A stretch of 55,751 bases of DNA, taken from Firmicutes bacterium UBA1191. Its GTDB lineage: Bacteria; Bacillota; Clostridia; Peptostreptococcales; Anaerovoracaceae. The stretch is taken from assembly GCA_002310095.1 (NCBI GenBank), contig DBYH01000016.1, forward strand, positions 1-55,751. Reading direction: 5' to 3'. The notes below the pieces were generated by a model. The model worked only from the letters and a program-made list of their open reading frames with translations. It had not been told where the DNA came from and made no database searches. Position numbers and translations under genes: made by a program. Shown piece by piece: positions 14,290-23,219 of the stretch. How positions within the stretch are numbered: the stretch's first letter is position 1; each line of letters begins with the position of its first letter.

Positions 14290-14934
14290 TTATTTCTCGT
14301 CTGTCGCCCTGCTCATGTGGTATGCCAGGGAGTGCAGACTCTCGCTGATGTGCACGTTCTCCACCGCCACGTGGGACGGAGTCTCGATGTCGATCGGAGC
14401 GAAGTTCCAGAGGCCTCTGACGCCCGCGAAGCAAAGCTTGTCCGCGACCTCCTGGGCGACTTCCTTGGTCGTGCAGATGATGCCGATGTCGATGTTGTTG
14501 TTCTCGACGAACTCGACGATGCCTTCGTAGTCCATTACCTCGACGCCGTTGATCTCTGTGCCGATCAGCTTAGGGTCAACCTCGAAGATGCCCTGAACGA
14601 CGAAGCCCGTCTTGTAGTAGTAAGTATGGTTTACTATGGCCTTGCCCAGATTACCCGCGCCGACCACGACCATCTTGTACTCTCTGTCCAGCCCCAGGAT
14701 CGCGCTGATCTCATTGTAGAGCCCTTCGACACTGTATCCGTAGCCCTGCTGCCCGAAACCGCCGAAGTTGTTCAGATCCTGTCTGATCTGTGAAGCTGTG
14801 TATCCTATGAGGCTGCTGAATTCATTGGATGATATCTTGTCGACGCCCTTCTTTCTGAGCTCGTTCAGATATCTCCTGTAACGCGGAAGCCTCCTGATTA
14901 CTGCGTTTGATATTTTCGCCTGCTGTTTTTTCAT
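14290..14934 (-). CDS. rex: redox-sensing transcriptional repressor Rex
   Basis: Senses the NADH/NAD+ ratio and represses fermentation and energy genes. The 214-residue protein has an N-terminal winged helix (NEFSSLIGYTASQIRQDLNNFGGFGQQG) and a Rossmann domain with GAGNLG at residues 92-97. The C-terminal domain-swapped helix ends ESLHSLAYHM. Its start overlaps the acpP stop by four bases, so acyl-carrier protein and Rex are made together. Ferredoxin and the ior operon are natural candidate targets. Confidence 0.96.
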   Translation of the reverse strand: MKKQQAKISNAVIRRLPRYRRYLNELRKKGVDKISSNEFSSLIGYTASQIRQDLNNFGGFGQQGYGYSVEGLYNEISAILGLDREYKMVVVGAGNLGKAIVNHTYYYKTGFVVQGIFEVDPKLIGTEINGVEVMDYEGIVEFVENNNIDIGIICTTKEVAQEVADKLCFAGVRGLWNFAPIDIETPSHVAVENVHISESLHSLAYHMSRATDEK

Positions 14935-15158
14935 ACTGTTCTCTCCAGGTATTCCACCATGTCCCTTACTGTGAGGAACTTTTCCGCGTCCTCATCCGGG
15001 ATTTCTATTCCAAACTCTTCCTCTATCGCCATTATTATTTCAACAGCTTCAAGTGAATCCGCTTCAAGGTCGTTCACCATGCTGGTGTCCATGTCCAGTT
15101 CGTCCGCGGACACACCTGTCTGATCGACTATCAGCTGTTTTACCTTATCTAGTATCAT
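14931..15158 (-). CDS. acpP: acyl carrier protein
   Basis: A 75-residue acidic carrier for fatty-acid chains. The phosphopantetheine site is Ser35 in EADSLEAVEIIMAIEEEFGIEI, and the four-helix ACP pattern is complete. It overlaps rex by four bases. No other fatty-acid genes lie next to it, so this may be an accessory carrier or a detached acpP. Confidence 0.95.
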   Translation of the reverse strand: MILDKVKQLIVDQTGVSADELDMDTSMVNDLEADSLEAVEIIMAIEEEFGIEIPDEDAEKFLTVRDMVEYLERTV

Positions 15159-15197
15159 TAACGCTTACCTCCAAAAGCAACATTAATTATACCCAAA

Positions 15198-17162
15198 TCA
15201 CTCCGTGAGTTCAAGCCACTGCTCATAGCACCCGTCCAGTGCCGCCTTGTCCTCTTCCATCTTGTCGCTCAAAGCTTTGAGCCGCCCATGGTCCGTCATT
15301 ACCTCGGGCTTTGTGAGCTCACCGTGTATGCTCTCTATTTCCTCCTCGAGCCGCTGTATTTCGCTCTCCAAAGCCTCTTTTCTGCGCTTTGTGCGGCGCT
15401 CCTCGGCCTCTTTTTCCTTCTTTATCCGTCGTTCCTCCGCGGCGGTCAGCTGTTCGCCGGCGCCTGTATCGGAATACGGCTCATCCGAATCCCCGCGGCC
15501 TGCCCTTGCGAGACCCGCGACGTACTTGCTTCCCGACTCGATGAGCTGCTGCTTCTTCTCAACGTAGTAGTCATATTTGCCCAGATAGTTCACGAGCCCG
15601 TCCGCGGTCAGCTCCATGATGCGCGTCGGTATCTTGTTCAGGAAGTATCTGTCGTGGGACACGATTATGCACGTGCCGGGGAACTCCATGAGCGCGTCCT
15701 CGAAGACCTCCTTCGACTCGATATCCAGGTGGTTCGTCGGTTCGTCCAGCATGAGGGTGTTGGCTCCCGACATCATGAGTTTAAGCAAAGCCAGTCTGGC
15801 CCGTTCCCCGCCGCTCAGGTCGCCGATTTCCTGGAAGACCGCGTCTCCTCTGAAGAGAAATCTTCCCAGAATGTTACGCAGTTCGCCTTCGGAATAGAGG
15901 CGGTACGCGTCCTGCAGCTCCTCGATGACCGTGTTTTCATCGTTAAGAAGCTGCTGCCCCTGGTCGTAGTAACCGAACTGTACGTTGTGGCCGGCTCTGA
16001 TATGGCCCGTAGTGCTCACCAGGTCCCCCATGAGCATCCTGATGAGGGTGGTCTTGCCGATGCCGTTGTCGCCGACGATGCAGACGCGTTCGCCGCGCTT
16101 GACATCTATGGAAACATTCCTGAAGAGCTCGACCCGGTTCATTCCGTAGCCGAAGCTCTTGCTCAGATCCTCAGCCAGAAGCACGTCCTTTCCGCTCTGG
16201 AAGTTCTGGCGGAAGTTCAGTTTCAGCTTGCCGTGGCCTCCTTCGGGACGCTCCATCACGTCCATGGCCTCCAGGCGCTTCTCCCTCGACGCCGCCCTCT
16301 TGGCCAGTTTCTCAGTGCCCCGCTGCTTGAACCTGCGGATCATCTCTTCCTGACGCTCAATCTCCTTCTGCTGCTTTTCGTAATGCCTCAGCTCGACCTC
16401 GCGCCTGTTCCTCCGCTCCTCGGCGTAGAAATCGTAGTTTCCTTCGTATATGCTCAGGCGGCCGTTCTCGATCTCGAATATCCTGTTCACCGTCTCGTTC
16501 AGGAAGTATCTGTCGTGGGAGACGATCATCATGGTGCCTCTGTAGCCTTTGAGATACTGCTCCAGCCACTTGAGTGTGCCGATGTCCAGGTGATTCGTCG
16601 GCTCGTCCAGGAACAGGATGTCCGGCTTTTCCAAAAGCAGTATGGCCAGGGCCAGTCTCGTCTTCTCGCCGCCCGAAAGTGTCGATATCTTCTTGTCGTA
16701 CATGGACTCGTCAAAGGACATGCTGGTCAGTATGCCCCTGATCTCGCTCTCGTACATGTATCCGCCCATGCGCTCGTAGCGTTCGCGGATCTGCTCGTAG
16801 CGGTCCAGAGCCTCCTGTCCGCCCTCCTCTTCGCCTGCTTTTGCGAGAAGCTGCTCCATCTCTCTATCCATCTCCGGGAAATGCTCGAAGATCTTTCTCA
16901 CTTCCTCCATGACGGTGCGCTCGGAGTCGAATCCGCCGTCCTGCTCAAGATAGCCGACTTTCAGGTCCGAGGACACGAAAAAATCTCCCCCACTCGGAGG
17001 GAGCTTCCCTGCCAGCATCCTCAGAAGGGTCGTCTTGCCGGCCCCGTTGATACCGATGATGCCGATGCGCTCGCCGCCGTTGACGGCGAAGCTGACTCTG
17101 TCCAGCACCAGGTTTGACCCGTCGTATTCTTTTGTCAGGTTGTTAGCGGAAATTACGATCAT
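15198..17162 (-). CDS. ABC-F family ATPase
   Basis: A soluble protein with two ABC ATPase domains and no membrane segments (654 residues). Domain 1 has Walker A GINGAGKTT and signature LSGGEKTRLALA. Domain 2 has GDNGIGKTT and LSGGERARLALL. Between them is the charged helical linker (HYEKQQKEIERQEEMIRRFKQRG) that reaches into the ribosome in ABC-F proteins. The C-terminal ~100 residues form a coiled coil (ERRIKKEKEAEERRTKRRKE). It is probably a translation factor of the YdiF/YfmM/Uup type. An antibiotic-protection role cannot be excluded, but the position beside tRNA-modification genes favours housekeeping. Confidence 0.9.
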   Translation of the reverse strand: MIVISANNLTKEYDGSNLVLDRVSFAVNGGERIGIIGINGAGKTTLLRMLAGKLPPSGGDFFVSSDLKVGYLEQDGGFDSERTVMEEVRKIFEHFPEMDREMEQLLAKAGEEEGGQEALDRYEQIRERYERMGGYMYESEIRGILTSMSFDESMYDKKISTLSGGEKTRLALAILLLEKPDILFLDEPTNHLDIGTLKWLEQYLKGYRGTMMIVSHDRYFLNETVNRIFEIENGRLSIYEGNYDFYAEERRNRREVELRHYEKQQKEIERQEEMIRRFKQRGTEKLAKRAASREKRLEAMDVMERPEGGHGKLKLNFRQNFQSGKDVLLAEDLSKSFGYGMNRVELFRNVSIDVKRGERVCIVGDNGIGKTTLIRMLMGDLVSTTGHIRAGHNVQFGYYDQGQQLLNDENTVIEELQDAYRLYSEGELRNILGRFLFRGDAVFQEIGDLSGGERARLALLKLMMSGANTLMLDEPTNHLDIESKEVFEDALMEFPGTCIIVSHDRYFLNKIPTRIMELTADGLVNYLGKYDYYVEKKQQLIESGSKYVAGLARAGRGDSDEPYSDTGAGEQLTAAEERRIKKEKEAEERRTKRRKEALESEIQRLEEEIESIHGELTKPEVMTDHGRLKALSDKMEEDKAALDGCYEQWLELTE

Positions 17163-17185
17163 GTTTATGCAAAAGGCAATACAGC

Positions 17186-18202
17186 CTATAATGGTAAATT
17201 CGGTATGGCGTCCAGGGTCAGGTCGTCCGCCCCTTCTGCCTTGTATTTATAGTAAGCCGCGCAGCCGATCATGGCCGCGTTGTCCGTGCAGAGTATAGGC
17301 GACGGGGTATAAAGGCCCAGTCCGTGCTTCTCGCACTCCGCCTCCATCATCCCGCGCAGTCTGCTGTTGGCGGCTACTCCGCCTGCCATGACGATCTTGT
17401 CCTTGCCAAGTGACAGGGCCGCCTCGACAGTCTTGGCCACTACAACGTCCAGCACTGCCTGCTGGAAGCTCGCCGCCACGTCGGCGACGTTGATTTCGCG
17501 TCCGGCCTGCTTTTCGGAATTGACGTAGTTGAGTACGCCCGTCTTGATTCCGCTGAAACTGAAATCCATACTTCCTTTTTCCAGGAACACGCGCTTGAAT
17601 TCCACCGCCTCAGGGTTGCCCTCCTTCGCGATCCTGTCGATGAGAGGGCCGCCCGGATATCCGAGCCCCAGAACGCGGGCAACTTTATCGTAGGCCTCTC
17701 CCGCGGCGTCGTCCCTCGTGCCGCCGAGGACCTTAAGTTCGTTGTAGTCAGTGACTTCGACTATGTTGGTGTGTCCGCCCGATATTACCAGAGCCATGAA
17801 CGGCGGCTCAAGGTCTTTGTGCTCTATGTAGTTGGCGCATATGTGGCCGTGGATATGGTGAACGCCAATCAGAGGCTTGCCCGTGGCGAGGGCGTAGGCC
17901 TTGGCTGTGGCCAGCCCTATTAGAAGGGCTCCTACGAGTCCCGGTCCGTAGGTAACTCCGATGGCGTCGATGTCGTCCATGGACGCGCCTGCGTCATCGA
18001 GGGCCTTCCGGCACACCCAGTTCACGTTGTCCAGATGATGGCGGGAAGCGATCTCAGGCACTACGCCGCCGTAGGCCTTGTGTATGTCTATCTGCGAAGA
18101 AATGACATTCGAAAGCGCGTCGCGCCCTTCGAGCACGACTGCCGCTGCTGTCTCGTCACAGCTTGATTCAATTGCGAGAATAGCGAATTTGCCGTCTATC
18201 AC
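17186..18202 (-). CDS. tsaD: tRNA t6A37 threonylcarbamoyltransferase TsaD
   Basis: Transfers the threonylcarbamoyl group to A37 of ANN-decoding tRNAs, together with TsaB and TsaE. The 338-residue ASKHA-fold protein has the metal site in GVHHIHGHICANYIE and the typical start LAIESSCDETAAAVV. It is last in the compact cluster tsaE-tsaB-rimI-tsaD, four bases after rimI. Confidence 0.97.
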   Translation of the reverse strand: MIDGKFAILAIESSCDETAAAVVLEGRDALSNVISSQIDIHKAYGGVVPEIASRHHLDNVNWVCRKALDDAGASMDDIDAIGVTYGPGLVGALLIGLATAKAYALATGKPLIGVHHIHGHICANYIEHKDLEPPFMALVISGGHTNIVEVTDYNELKVLGGTRDDAAGEAYDKVARVLGLGYPGGPLIDRIAKEGNPEAVEFKRVFLEKGSMDFSFSGIKTGVLNYVNSEKQAGREINVADVAASFQQAVLDVVVAKTVEAALSLGKDKIVMAGGVAANSRLRGMMEAECEKHGLGLYTPSPILCTDNAAMIGCAAYYKYKAEGADDLTLDAIPNLPL

Positions 18203-18205
18203 TTC

Positions 18206-18700
18206 TTAAACCTCTGTCTCTTCTGTTTCTTCCGTTTCTTCTTCAGGTCTCTCAGGCTCGTGCCTCCACATGATAAGGGCGTCTTCGCCGCCGAACCTGT
18301 AATATCCCTTGCGGACGCCGGCATCCTCGAAGCCGAACTTCCTGTAGAGATTAATGGCGGGCTCGTTGCTCATGCGCACTTCGAGAGTGTGGTGCAGTAC
18401 GCCCGCTTCAACTGTATGCCCGATCAGAACGCTGAGCAGACCCTCCGCGATCTTTCTGTTTCTGTATCCCGGCCGCACGGCAACATTGGTGATGTGCCCC
18501 TCGTCCAGAACCCACCAGAGTCCCGCGTAGCCCACGACTCGGCCGCTGTGAACGGCGACCACATAAAAAGCTCTTTCGTTCTCCTCAAGTTCGTATCGTA
18601 TGGACTCGAGACTCCAGGGATCCGGGAAACAGATCTTCTCGATCTCGTAAATGGCTCCTTCGTCCCCGGGCTTAGCCTGTCTAATGGTCACGTCAGCCAT
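18206..18700 (-). CDS. rimI: ribosomal-protein-alanine N-acetyltransferase RimI
   Basis: A 164-residue GNAT acetyltransferase. The acetyl-CoA loop is VRPGYRNRKIAEGLL, and the last strand region contains NEPAINLYRKFGFEDAGVRKGYY. RimI acetylates the N-terminus of ribosomal protein S18. Its position between tsaB and tsaD is conserved in Firmicutes. The acidic C-terminal tail (EETEETEETEV) is a local extra. It overlaps tsaB by 8 bp. Confidence 0.92.
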   Translation of the reverse strand: MADVTIRQAKPGDEGAIYEIEKICFPDPWSLESIRYELEENERAFYVVAVHSGRVVGYAGLWWVLDEGHITNVAVRPGYRNRKIAEGLLSVLIGHTVEAGVLHHTLEVRMSNEPAINLYRKFGFEDAGVRKGYYRFGGEDALIMWRHEPERPEEETEETEETEV

Positions 18701-19472
18701 TTGAATTCACCTCTGTCTGCTCCGCGGCCCGGCTTTCGGCCTGCTTCGCCTTGAGCTTCCTCTCGGCCTCGGCCATGCGCATGTACTCCGGCTCCAGATT
18801 CTCGAAGGTCACTCCGCCGTCCGCCGCGAATCTGACGGCTCCCAGCAGCGCGACTTCTTCCGCCCTCTGGTATCTTATGTCTTCAGGCGCAAAGGCAATC
18901 CCGCCTGCCCTGATTTCCTTTATCTTCTCCCCGCAGGTGTCGACGCCGTCTCCCATCATGAAGACTTCGTCGTAATCCCTGATTTCTTCCATGAACTCAT
19001 CGATGGTGTACGGACCAGCCTTGACGACTTCCTTCAGCACCGCCGCGCCGCCGTCCTCCTCAATAAGGTACCCGCCGCCGTAGACCTGGCTTCTTCGCGC
19101 GTCGAGTATAGGGCAAATGAGCCTGCCTGCCTTTGCACCGGCTCTCATGGCGAGGGCCTCAAGGCTGGATACCGGAACGCACGGGATTCCTTTGACCTGA
19201 GACAGAGCCCTTGCCGTGGACACGCCGATCCTGATTCCCGTGAAGGAACCCGGGCCGTTTGCCACAGCTATGGCCGACAGATCATCTACGGAGATGCCCG
19301 CGTCAGAAAGAACCTGCCCGATCTGAGGAGTCAGATTCTGCAGGTGGGAGTATCTGTCGTGGCCTTCCACGTGAGCCAGTATTCTGCATTCCGCCCCGCC
19401 GCGCGATTCGCCGCACTCGGCCAGAGCCACCGACGCGAATGCTCCAGTTGTCTCGATTGCTAGAATATACAT
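18693..19472 (-). CDS. tsaB: t6A partner protein TsaB
   Basis: An ASKHA-fold pseudo-enzyme that dimerizes with TsaD for t6A synthesis. At 259 residues it has the typical start YILAIETTGAFASVAL and the conserved ANGPGSFTGIRIGVSTARAL. A C-terminal Lys/Glu-rich tail (ERKLKAKQAESRAAEQTE) extends beyond the usual length. It overlaps tsaE by 13 bp and rimI by 8 bp. Confidence 0.95.
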   Translation of the reverse strand: MYILAIETTGAFASVALAECGESRGGAECRILAHVEGHDRYSHLQNLTPQIGQVLSDAGISVDDLSAIAVANGPGSFTGIRIGVSTARALSQVKGIPCVPVSSLEALAMRAGAKAGRLICPILDARRSQVYGGGYLIEEDGGAAVLKEVVKAGPYTIDEFMEEIRDYDEVFMMGDGVDTCGEKIKEIRAGGIAFAPEDIRYQRAEEVALLGAVRFAADGGVTFENLEPEYMRMAEAERKLKAKQAESRAAEQTEVNSNG

Positions 19473-19906
19473 GCGTCTTCGTCCATGCCCTCTATTCTGT
19501 ATTCACGCTCTTCCTCGCAGGCGCCGCGTTCGATGTGGATGATGACCGCGTCCTCAGGAAGAAGCTCTTCTATTATGTCAGCCCATTCGACGACGCAGAC
19601 GCCATCGCCGTAAAAGTACTCCTCGTAGCCCAGTTCGAACATCTCGTCAGGATCCCCGATCCTGTAGACATCGAAATGGAAGAGAGGCAGCCTTCCGCTT
19701 CTGTACTCTCTGATTATGTTAAAAGTCGGGCTCGTGACCGTCTCGGTCACCCCCAGGCCTCTGGCGATGGACTTGGTCAGGGTCGTCTTGCCCGTGCCGA
19801 GATCGCCGATCAGCGCGATGACCATTCCGGGAACGGCCGCGCGGCCGATGGTCTCGCCCAGCTTTTCAGTTTCTTTTTCGTTCGCTATGTGCAGCAGTTT
19901 TTCCAT
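19460..19906 (-). CDS. tsaE: t6A ATPase TsaE
   Basis: A small P-loop ATPase (148 residues from the ATG at 19906) that drives turnover of the TsaBD complex. Walker A is GDLGTGKTTLTK, and TSPTFNIIREY is the family hallmark. A TTG at 19924 would add six residues and has GGAAG upstream, but the ATG fits family N-termini better. The ATG follows the upstream stop by one base, so tsaE may depend on re-initiation from the NTP-transferase gene. Confidence 0.93.
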   Translation of the reverse strand: MEKLLHIANEKETEKLGETIGRAAVPGMVIALIGDLGTGKTTLTKSIARGLGVTETVTSPTFNIIREYRSGRLPLFHFDVYRIGDPDEMFELGYEEYFYGDGVCVVEWADIIEELLPEDAVIIHIERGACEEEREYRIEGMDEDACIF

Positions 19907-19907
19907 C

Positions 19908-21332
19908 TTATTCGTACATCTCAAGCACGGCTTCCATGGTCATATCGTTCATGTTCATAGGTTTGTCGCCGTGCACCTTTTCATTCTGTTTCTCAGGGAA
20001 AGGCTCCAGCATGCGCAGTCCGCCCTTCTCCACCGGATCCCATTCGTCGTCCACCCTCTTGCCGAGGATGTTGTTCTCAAGAGCCCTGATGACTCCGCTA
20101 TGGGCGACGATGATTATGTCCTTGGCGTCGTCGTTTCTCAGTATCCCGCGCAAAGCGTCCAGCGCTCTGTACTGCATGTCGTAGAAGCTCTCAGCCCCAC
20201 GCATCTTGAAGCTGTATATGTCCCGTCCTCTGCGCTCGTACTCCTCCGGATACTTCTCAGAGACCCCCCTGATCGGATGACCGTCCCAGTCGCCGAGACT
20301 TATCTCCCTGAGCCCTTCATTGTAACGGACCCCAATTGGTCCGCCCGCCATCTCCGCCAGCTGCGGATAGGCTTTGTTTATCTCTTCGGCAATTATCTCC
20401 GCCGTTTCCTTCGCTCTTACCAGATCGCTGGAGTAGATCCTCTCGATTGCGGGCATTGGCTCCTTGCCGAACTTATCCATGCCGAGAAGTTCCGCTTCAA
20501 CATCCTCAGCCATGAGCCCCGCTATCTCCTGCCCGAGTTTCACGGCCTGAGCGCGGCCTTCATCCGAGAGGGGTACATCGTACTGGCCGATGAACATAGG
20601 CTCCTCGTGCTGCCTTGTCTCTCCGTGACGCACCAGGATTATCCTCTTCCGCGCCGTCAGCAGTTCCAGCTTCTCCCGGGCGAAGCCCTTGGCCACGAAC
20701 TTCCTGATGTCCTCGTAGCCCTCAGGCGTATCCATGTCCAGAATGCACCCTTCCTCGCCGGTCTCGACCCGCAGCATGGTGTCCGCGTATCTGTCCGTAA
20801 TCGCGGCAAGTCCGCCCCGGCCGTCTGAACTGAGTATCTCGTCTATGCGGCCTGCAGGTATGTACAGAGGATGTCCCTTCTTTCCTTCGAACACTGCCAC
20901 CGCAAAGGCATTCTGTCCTTCGCTGTCCTCCATTACCCTGTCCATCACGGCCCGCATCACGCTTATGCTGATCAGTGGACAGTCCACAGGCATCAGAAGA
21001 TAGCCCTCCTTGCCGGATTGCCATGCCTTTTCCAGGCCTGCCTGTATGGATGAGAACATGCCGCTCTCATAGTCTTCGTTGAAGGCCTCGTTCACTCTGT
21101 GCTGAAGAAGAGCCTGCGAAAGCTGCTCTCTCCCGTGTCCTGTAACGACGGTGATGTCGGTCAGGCCGGCTGCCTTTGCAGTCTCGATAAGGCCTTCGAT
21201 GGCCGTGCGTCCATCCACAGGAAGCAGGGGCTTGAAGTCCTTCATCCGCGACGACAGACCCGCTGCCAGGATAACCGCCCCGAAGCGGGCGCCGTATTCT
21301 TCACTTTTGTCTCTGTTGTAGCCTATTCGCAT
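19908..21332 (-). CDS. MocA-type nucleotidyltransferase fused to histidine phosphatase
   Basis: A 474-residue two-domain protein. Residues ~15-215 are an NTP transferase of the MocA/MobA kind (GAVILAAGLSSRMKDFKPLL, MPVDCPLI). Residues ~235-470 are a phosphoglycerate-mutase-type histidine phosphatase with RHGETRQHEEPMF and IIVAHSGVIRALE. Relatives cluster with XdhC and an SAM methyltransferase beside molybdenum hydroxylases (I recall NCBI's DVU_1551-type NTP transferase name). It may attach a nucleotide to molybdopterin, with the phosphatase as regulator or proofreader. Its start overlaps xdhC by ten bases. Confidence 0.85.
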   Translation of the reverse strand: MRIGYNRDKSEEYGARFGAVILAAGLSSRMKDFKPLLPVDGRTAIEGLIETAKAAGLTDITVVTGHGREQLSQALLQHRVNEAFNEDYESGMFSSIQAGLEKAWQSGKEGYLLMPVDCPLISISVMRAVMDRVMEDSEGQNAFAVAVFEGKKGHPLYIPAGRIDEILSSDGRGGLAAITDRYADTMLRVETGEEGCILDMDTPEGYEDIRKFVAKGFAREKLELLTARKRIILVRHGETRQHEEPMFIGQYDVPLSDEGRAQAVKLGQEIAGLMAEDVEAELLGMDKFGKEPMPAIERIYSSDLVRAKETAEIIAEEINKAYPQLAEMAGGPIGVRYNEGLREISLGDWDGHPIRGVSEKYPEEYERRGRDIYSFKMRGAESFYDMQYRALDALRGILRNDDAKDIIIVAHSGVIRALENNILGKRVDDEWDPVEKGGLRMLEPFPEKQNEKVHGDKPMNMNDMTMEAVLEMYE

Positions 21333-22159
21333 TTTTCGTTGTGCCCGGCGCGGACCATGATCATCTCCGCGGCGATGCTTATGCTTATCTCCTCAGGGGT
21401 CTCCGACTTGATGTCGAGACCTATTGGAGTATATACCTTGTCCAGTTCTTCCTGTGCGAATCCTTCTTTGAGAAGCTGCTCAAAAAGAATGCTGTTCTTA
21501 TGGCGGCTGCCGATCATCCCCAGGTAGGCGTGAGGTTTTCTCAGGGCCTGGCGCAGAACCTGAAGGTCTCCCCGGTGTCCTCTCGTGACTATGATGAGGA
21601 AGCTGTCCTCGTCAGGCTCTATCTCGTCGAAGCAGTGGTCGAAGTTCTCACACACGATGGTCCTCGATTCCGGGAACCGCTCTTCGTTGGCGTACTCCGC
21701 CCTGTCGTCTATGATAGTTGTGTCGAAGTCAATGTGCCTGAGCACAGGGTCCAGAGCCAGTGCCACGTGTCCGCCTCCGAAAATGTATGCTGACGTGGAT
21801 GTCTTGAAGTCCTCGACGAAGGTTCCCGGGTCCTTCGGGTCCACGTACTGTATCTGGATGGTCGCGTCGCCGCCGCATCCCATGGCGAGGGCTCCTTCAC
21901 CTGTGGCGTTCTCGTCGAGAACGAATTCGTAGGTGCGAAGCTTCTCCTTGGTCTTCAGCTGCTCGCGGCAGCGCTTCTCCGTCTCGAATTCAATAAGACC
22001 GCCGCCTACAGTTCCCCATGTCTTCTCCTCGAAGTTCATCAGCAGGACAGCGTCGCGCTTTCTCGGCGCTGAGCCTTCTGTGGCGATGACCCTAGCGATT
22101 ACGAAAGGAACGTTTTCTTCTATGAATTTTCTGGCTATGTATGAAATCTTGTCAGCCAT
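21323..22159 (-). CDS. xdhC: XdhC/CoxI family maturation protein
   Basis: A 278-residue protein of the XdhC family, which binds molybdenum cofactor, promotes its sulfuration and inserts it into xanthine dehydrogenase-type enzymes. Seen: ATEGSAPRKRDAVLL and GTVGGGLIEFETE in the N-terminal domain, then a Rossmann domain with YIFGGGHVALAL and HAYLGMIGSRHK. No hydroxylase subunits are in this window, so the client is encoded elsewhere. Confidence 0.93.
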   Translation of the reverse strand: MADKISYIARKFIEENVPFVIARVIATEGSAPRKRDAVLLMNFEEKTWGTVGGGLIEFETEKRCREQLKTKEKLRTYEFVLDENATGEGALAMGCGGDATIQIQYVDPKDPGTFVEDFKTSTSAYIFGGGHVALALDPVLRHIDFDTTIIDDRAEYANEERFPESRTIVCENFDHCFDEIEPDEDSFLIIVTRGHRGDLQVLRQALRKPHAYLGMIGSRHKNSILFEQLLKEGFAQEELDKVYTPIGLDIKSETPEEISISIAAEMIMVRAGHNEKCE

Positions 22160-22193
22160 GTCACTCTCCTCTGATCACTGTTTCAGCTGCGCG

Positions 22194-22877
22194 CTACATG
22201 ACCGGCTTCTGGGCAACCAGCAGGAAGTAGCCGATTTTGCGCTCTTTTCCGCCAACCTCGGTTTTGACTTTTGTATAGTAACCGTCCATGTCGTGGGTCC
22301 TGTCCTCGAAGGCCATGACCCTCATGCCCAGCTCGTCCTCGAGCATACTGATGAGCGGCTCTTTGTAGAAGGCGCCTTCAAAGCAGAAGTTCGTGAAGTG
22401 GCTTACGGTTCCCGCCTCGCAGTCCCCCTCATTGTGAGGGATCCTCGACTGCCTGTCTGCCTCGATGGCGACAGCCTTGACCTGCTGAGGGTCAGGATCA
22501 ATCTCATAATAGTCGGTTATTATGAGCCTGCCGCCCTTCTTCAGAACGCAATACGCCTCATGCAGGGCTTCGTCAGGTTGAGGCAGGGTGCTAAGTGAAC
22601 ACTCCATGATAATGCCGTCGAAGGTGTAGGACATATAGTCCTCCAGAATGCCGCCGTCGCCGAATCTGACGTTGATGCCCGGATACTGCTTTTTCGCCAC
22701 GTCGACCTTGGCCAGATTGATGTCTATGCCCTCGGCCTCAAGGCCCATTTTGTTCATGTAATCGACGGTATCTCCTTCCCCGCATCCTACGTCCAGAACG
22801 CGGCTTTTCGCCTTGTAATCCGCTATTTCGAGGACTCTGTCCGTAACTGTGAACCCTCCCGGTCTTGCTATGGTCAT
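22194..22877 (-). CDS. SAM-dependent methyltransferase linked to xdhC
   Basis: A class I methyltransferase of 227 residues from the chosen ATG at 22877, which has GGAGG 8 bp upstream. An ATG 21 bp earlier has no ribosome binding site. Motif I is VLDVGCGEGD, with the acidic motif AEGIDINLAK and IIMECSLSTLPQPDEAL. It begins the xdhC/NTP-transferase operon; I recall such proteins annotated as DVU_1556-family methyltransferases. Its substrate is unknown. An extended -10 TATAAT (22910-22915, minus) provides a promoter. Confidence 0.85.
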   Translation of the reverse strand: MTIARPGGFTVTDRVLEIADYKAKSRVLDVGCGEGDTVDYMNKMGLEAEGIDINLAKVDVAKKQYPGINVRFGDGGILEDYMSYTFDGIIMECSLSTLPQPDEALHEAYCVLKKGGRLIITDYYEIDPDPQQVKAVAIEADRQSRIPHNEGDCEAGTVSHFTNFCFEGAFYKEPLISMLEDELGMRVMAFEDRTHDMDGYYTKVKTEVGGKERKIGYFLLVAQKPVM

Positions 22878-22909
22878 GACTGTTACCTCCACCTGCATGC
22901 TACCTGCAC

Positions 22910-22915
22910 ATTATA
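22910..22915 (-). promoter_or_regulatory. methyltransferase-xdhC operon promoter -10
   Basis: On the minus strand TGTTATAAT is an extended -10. Its -35 region would fall inside the upstream terminator. The predicted leader is ~26 nt. Confidence 0.5.
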
Positions 22916-22918
22916 ACA

Positions 22919-22950
22919 CGAAAACGGCCGGCGCATAAGACACGCCGGCC
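22919..22950 (-). terminator. terminator of the mod/moa operon
   Basis: Eight-bp perfect GC stem GGCCGGCG / CGCCGGCC (22943-22950 and 22926-22933) followed on the minus strand by GTTTTCG, just after mop. Confidence 0.75.
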
Positions 22951-22990
22951 CCTTAATTCACAAATATATCTATGCTTTGAACCGAAGTCT

Positions 22991-23203
22991 TTATTTCCCG
23001 ATCATGACTGAAGTAGCCTTGATAACGGCCGTCGCTTCAGCGCCGGGTTCAATCCCCAGCTCCTTAATTGCAGCCATGGAAATAGTCGCGCTGATCACGT
23101 TGTCTCCGAGTGCCTTAATCTTCACGATACCGTTGACTGCCCCCTCTTCAACTCCTATTACTTCACCAGGGAACTGGTTTCTTGCGCTTAGTGTGTACTT
23201 CAT
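22991..23203 (-). CDS. mop: molybdenum-pterin/molybdate-binding protein (Mop)
   Basis: A 70-residue single TOBE/Mop domain (start LSARNQFPGEVIGVEEGAVNGIV, later IKALGDNVISATIS). It binds molybdate in oligomers and is thought to buffer intracellular molybdate. The chosen ATG at 23203 matches the family N-terminus; a frame to 23263 would run back into moaC. The ribosome binding site is weak, suggesting coupling to moaC, which ends 17 bp upstream. Confidence 0.9.
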   Translation of the reverse strand: MKYTLSARNQFPGEVIGVEEGAVNGIVKIKALGDNVISATISMAAIKELGIEPGAEATAVIKATSVMIGK

Positions 23204-23219
23204 AATTACATCCAAATCA

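Noticed and set aside
14531..14793. Open frame opposite rex and other plus-strand frames opposite conserved genes
   Set aside because: All lie antisense to genes with clear domains, without ribosome binding sites; high GC at third positions opens such frames by chance.
15288..17117. 609-codon open frame on the plus strand opposite the ABC-F gene
   Set aside because: It mirrors the conserved ABC-F coding frame, has no ribosome binding site and encodes no recognisable domain.
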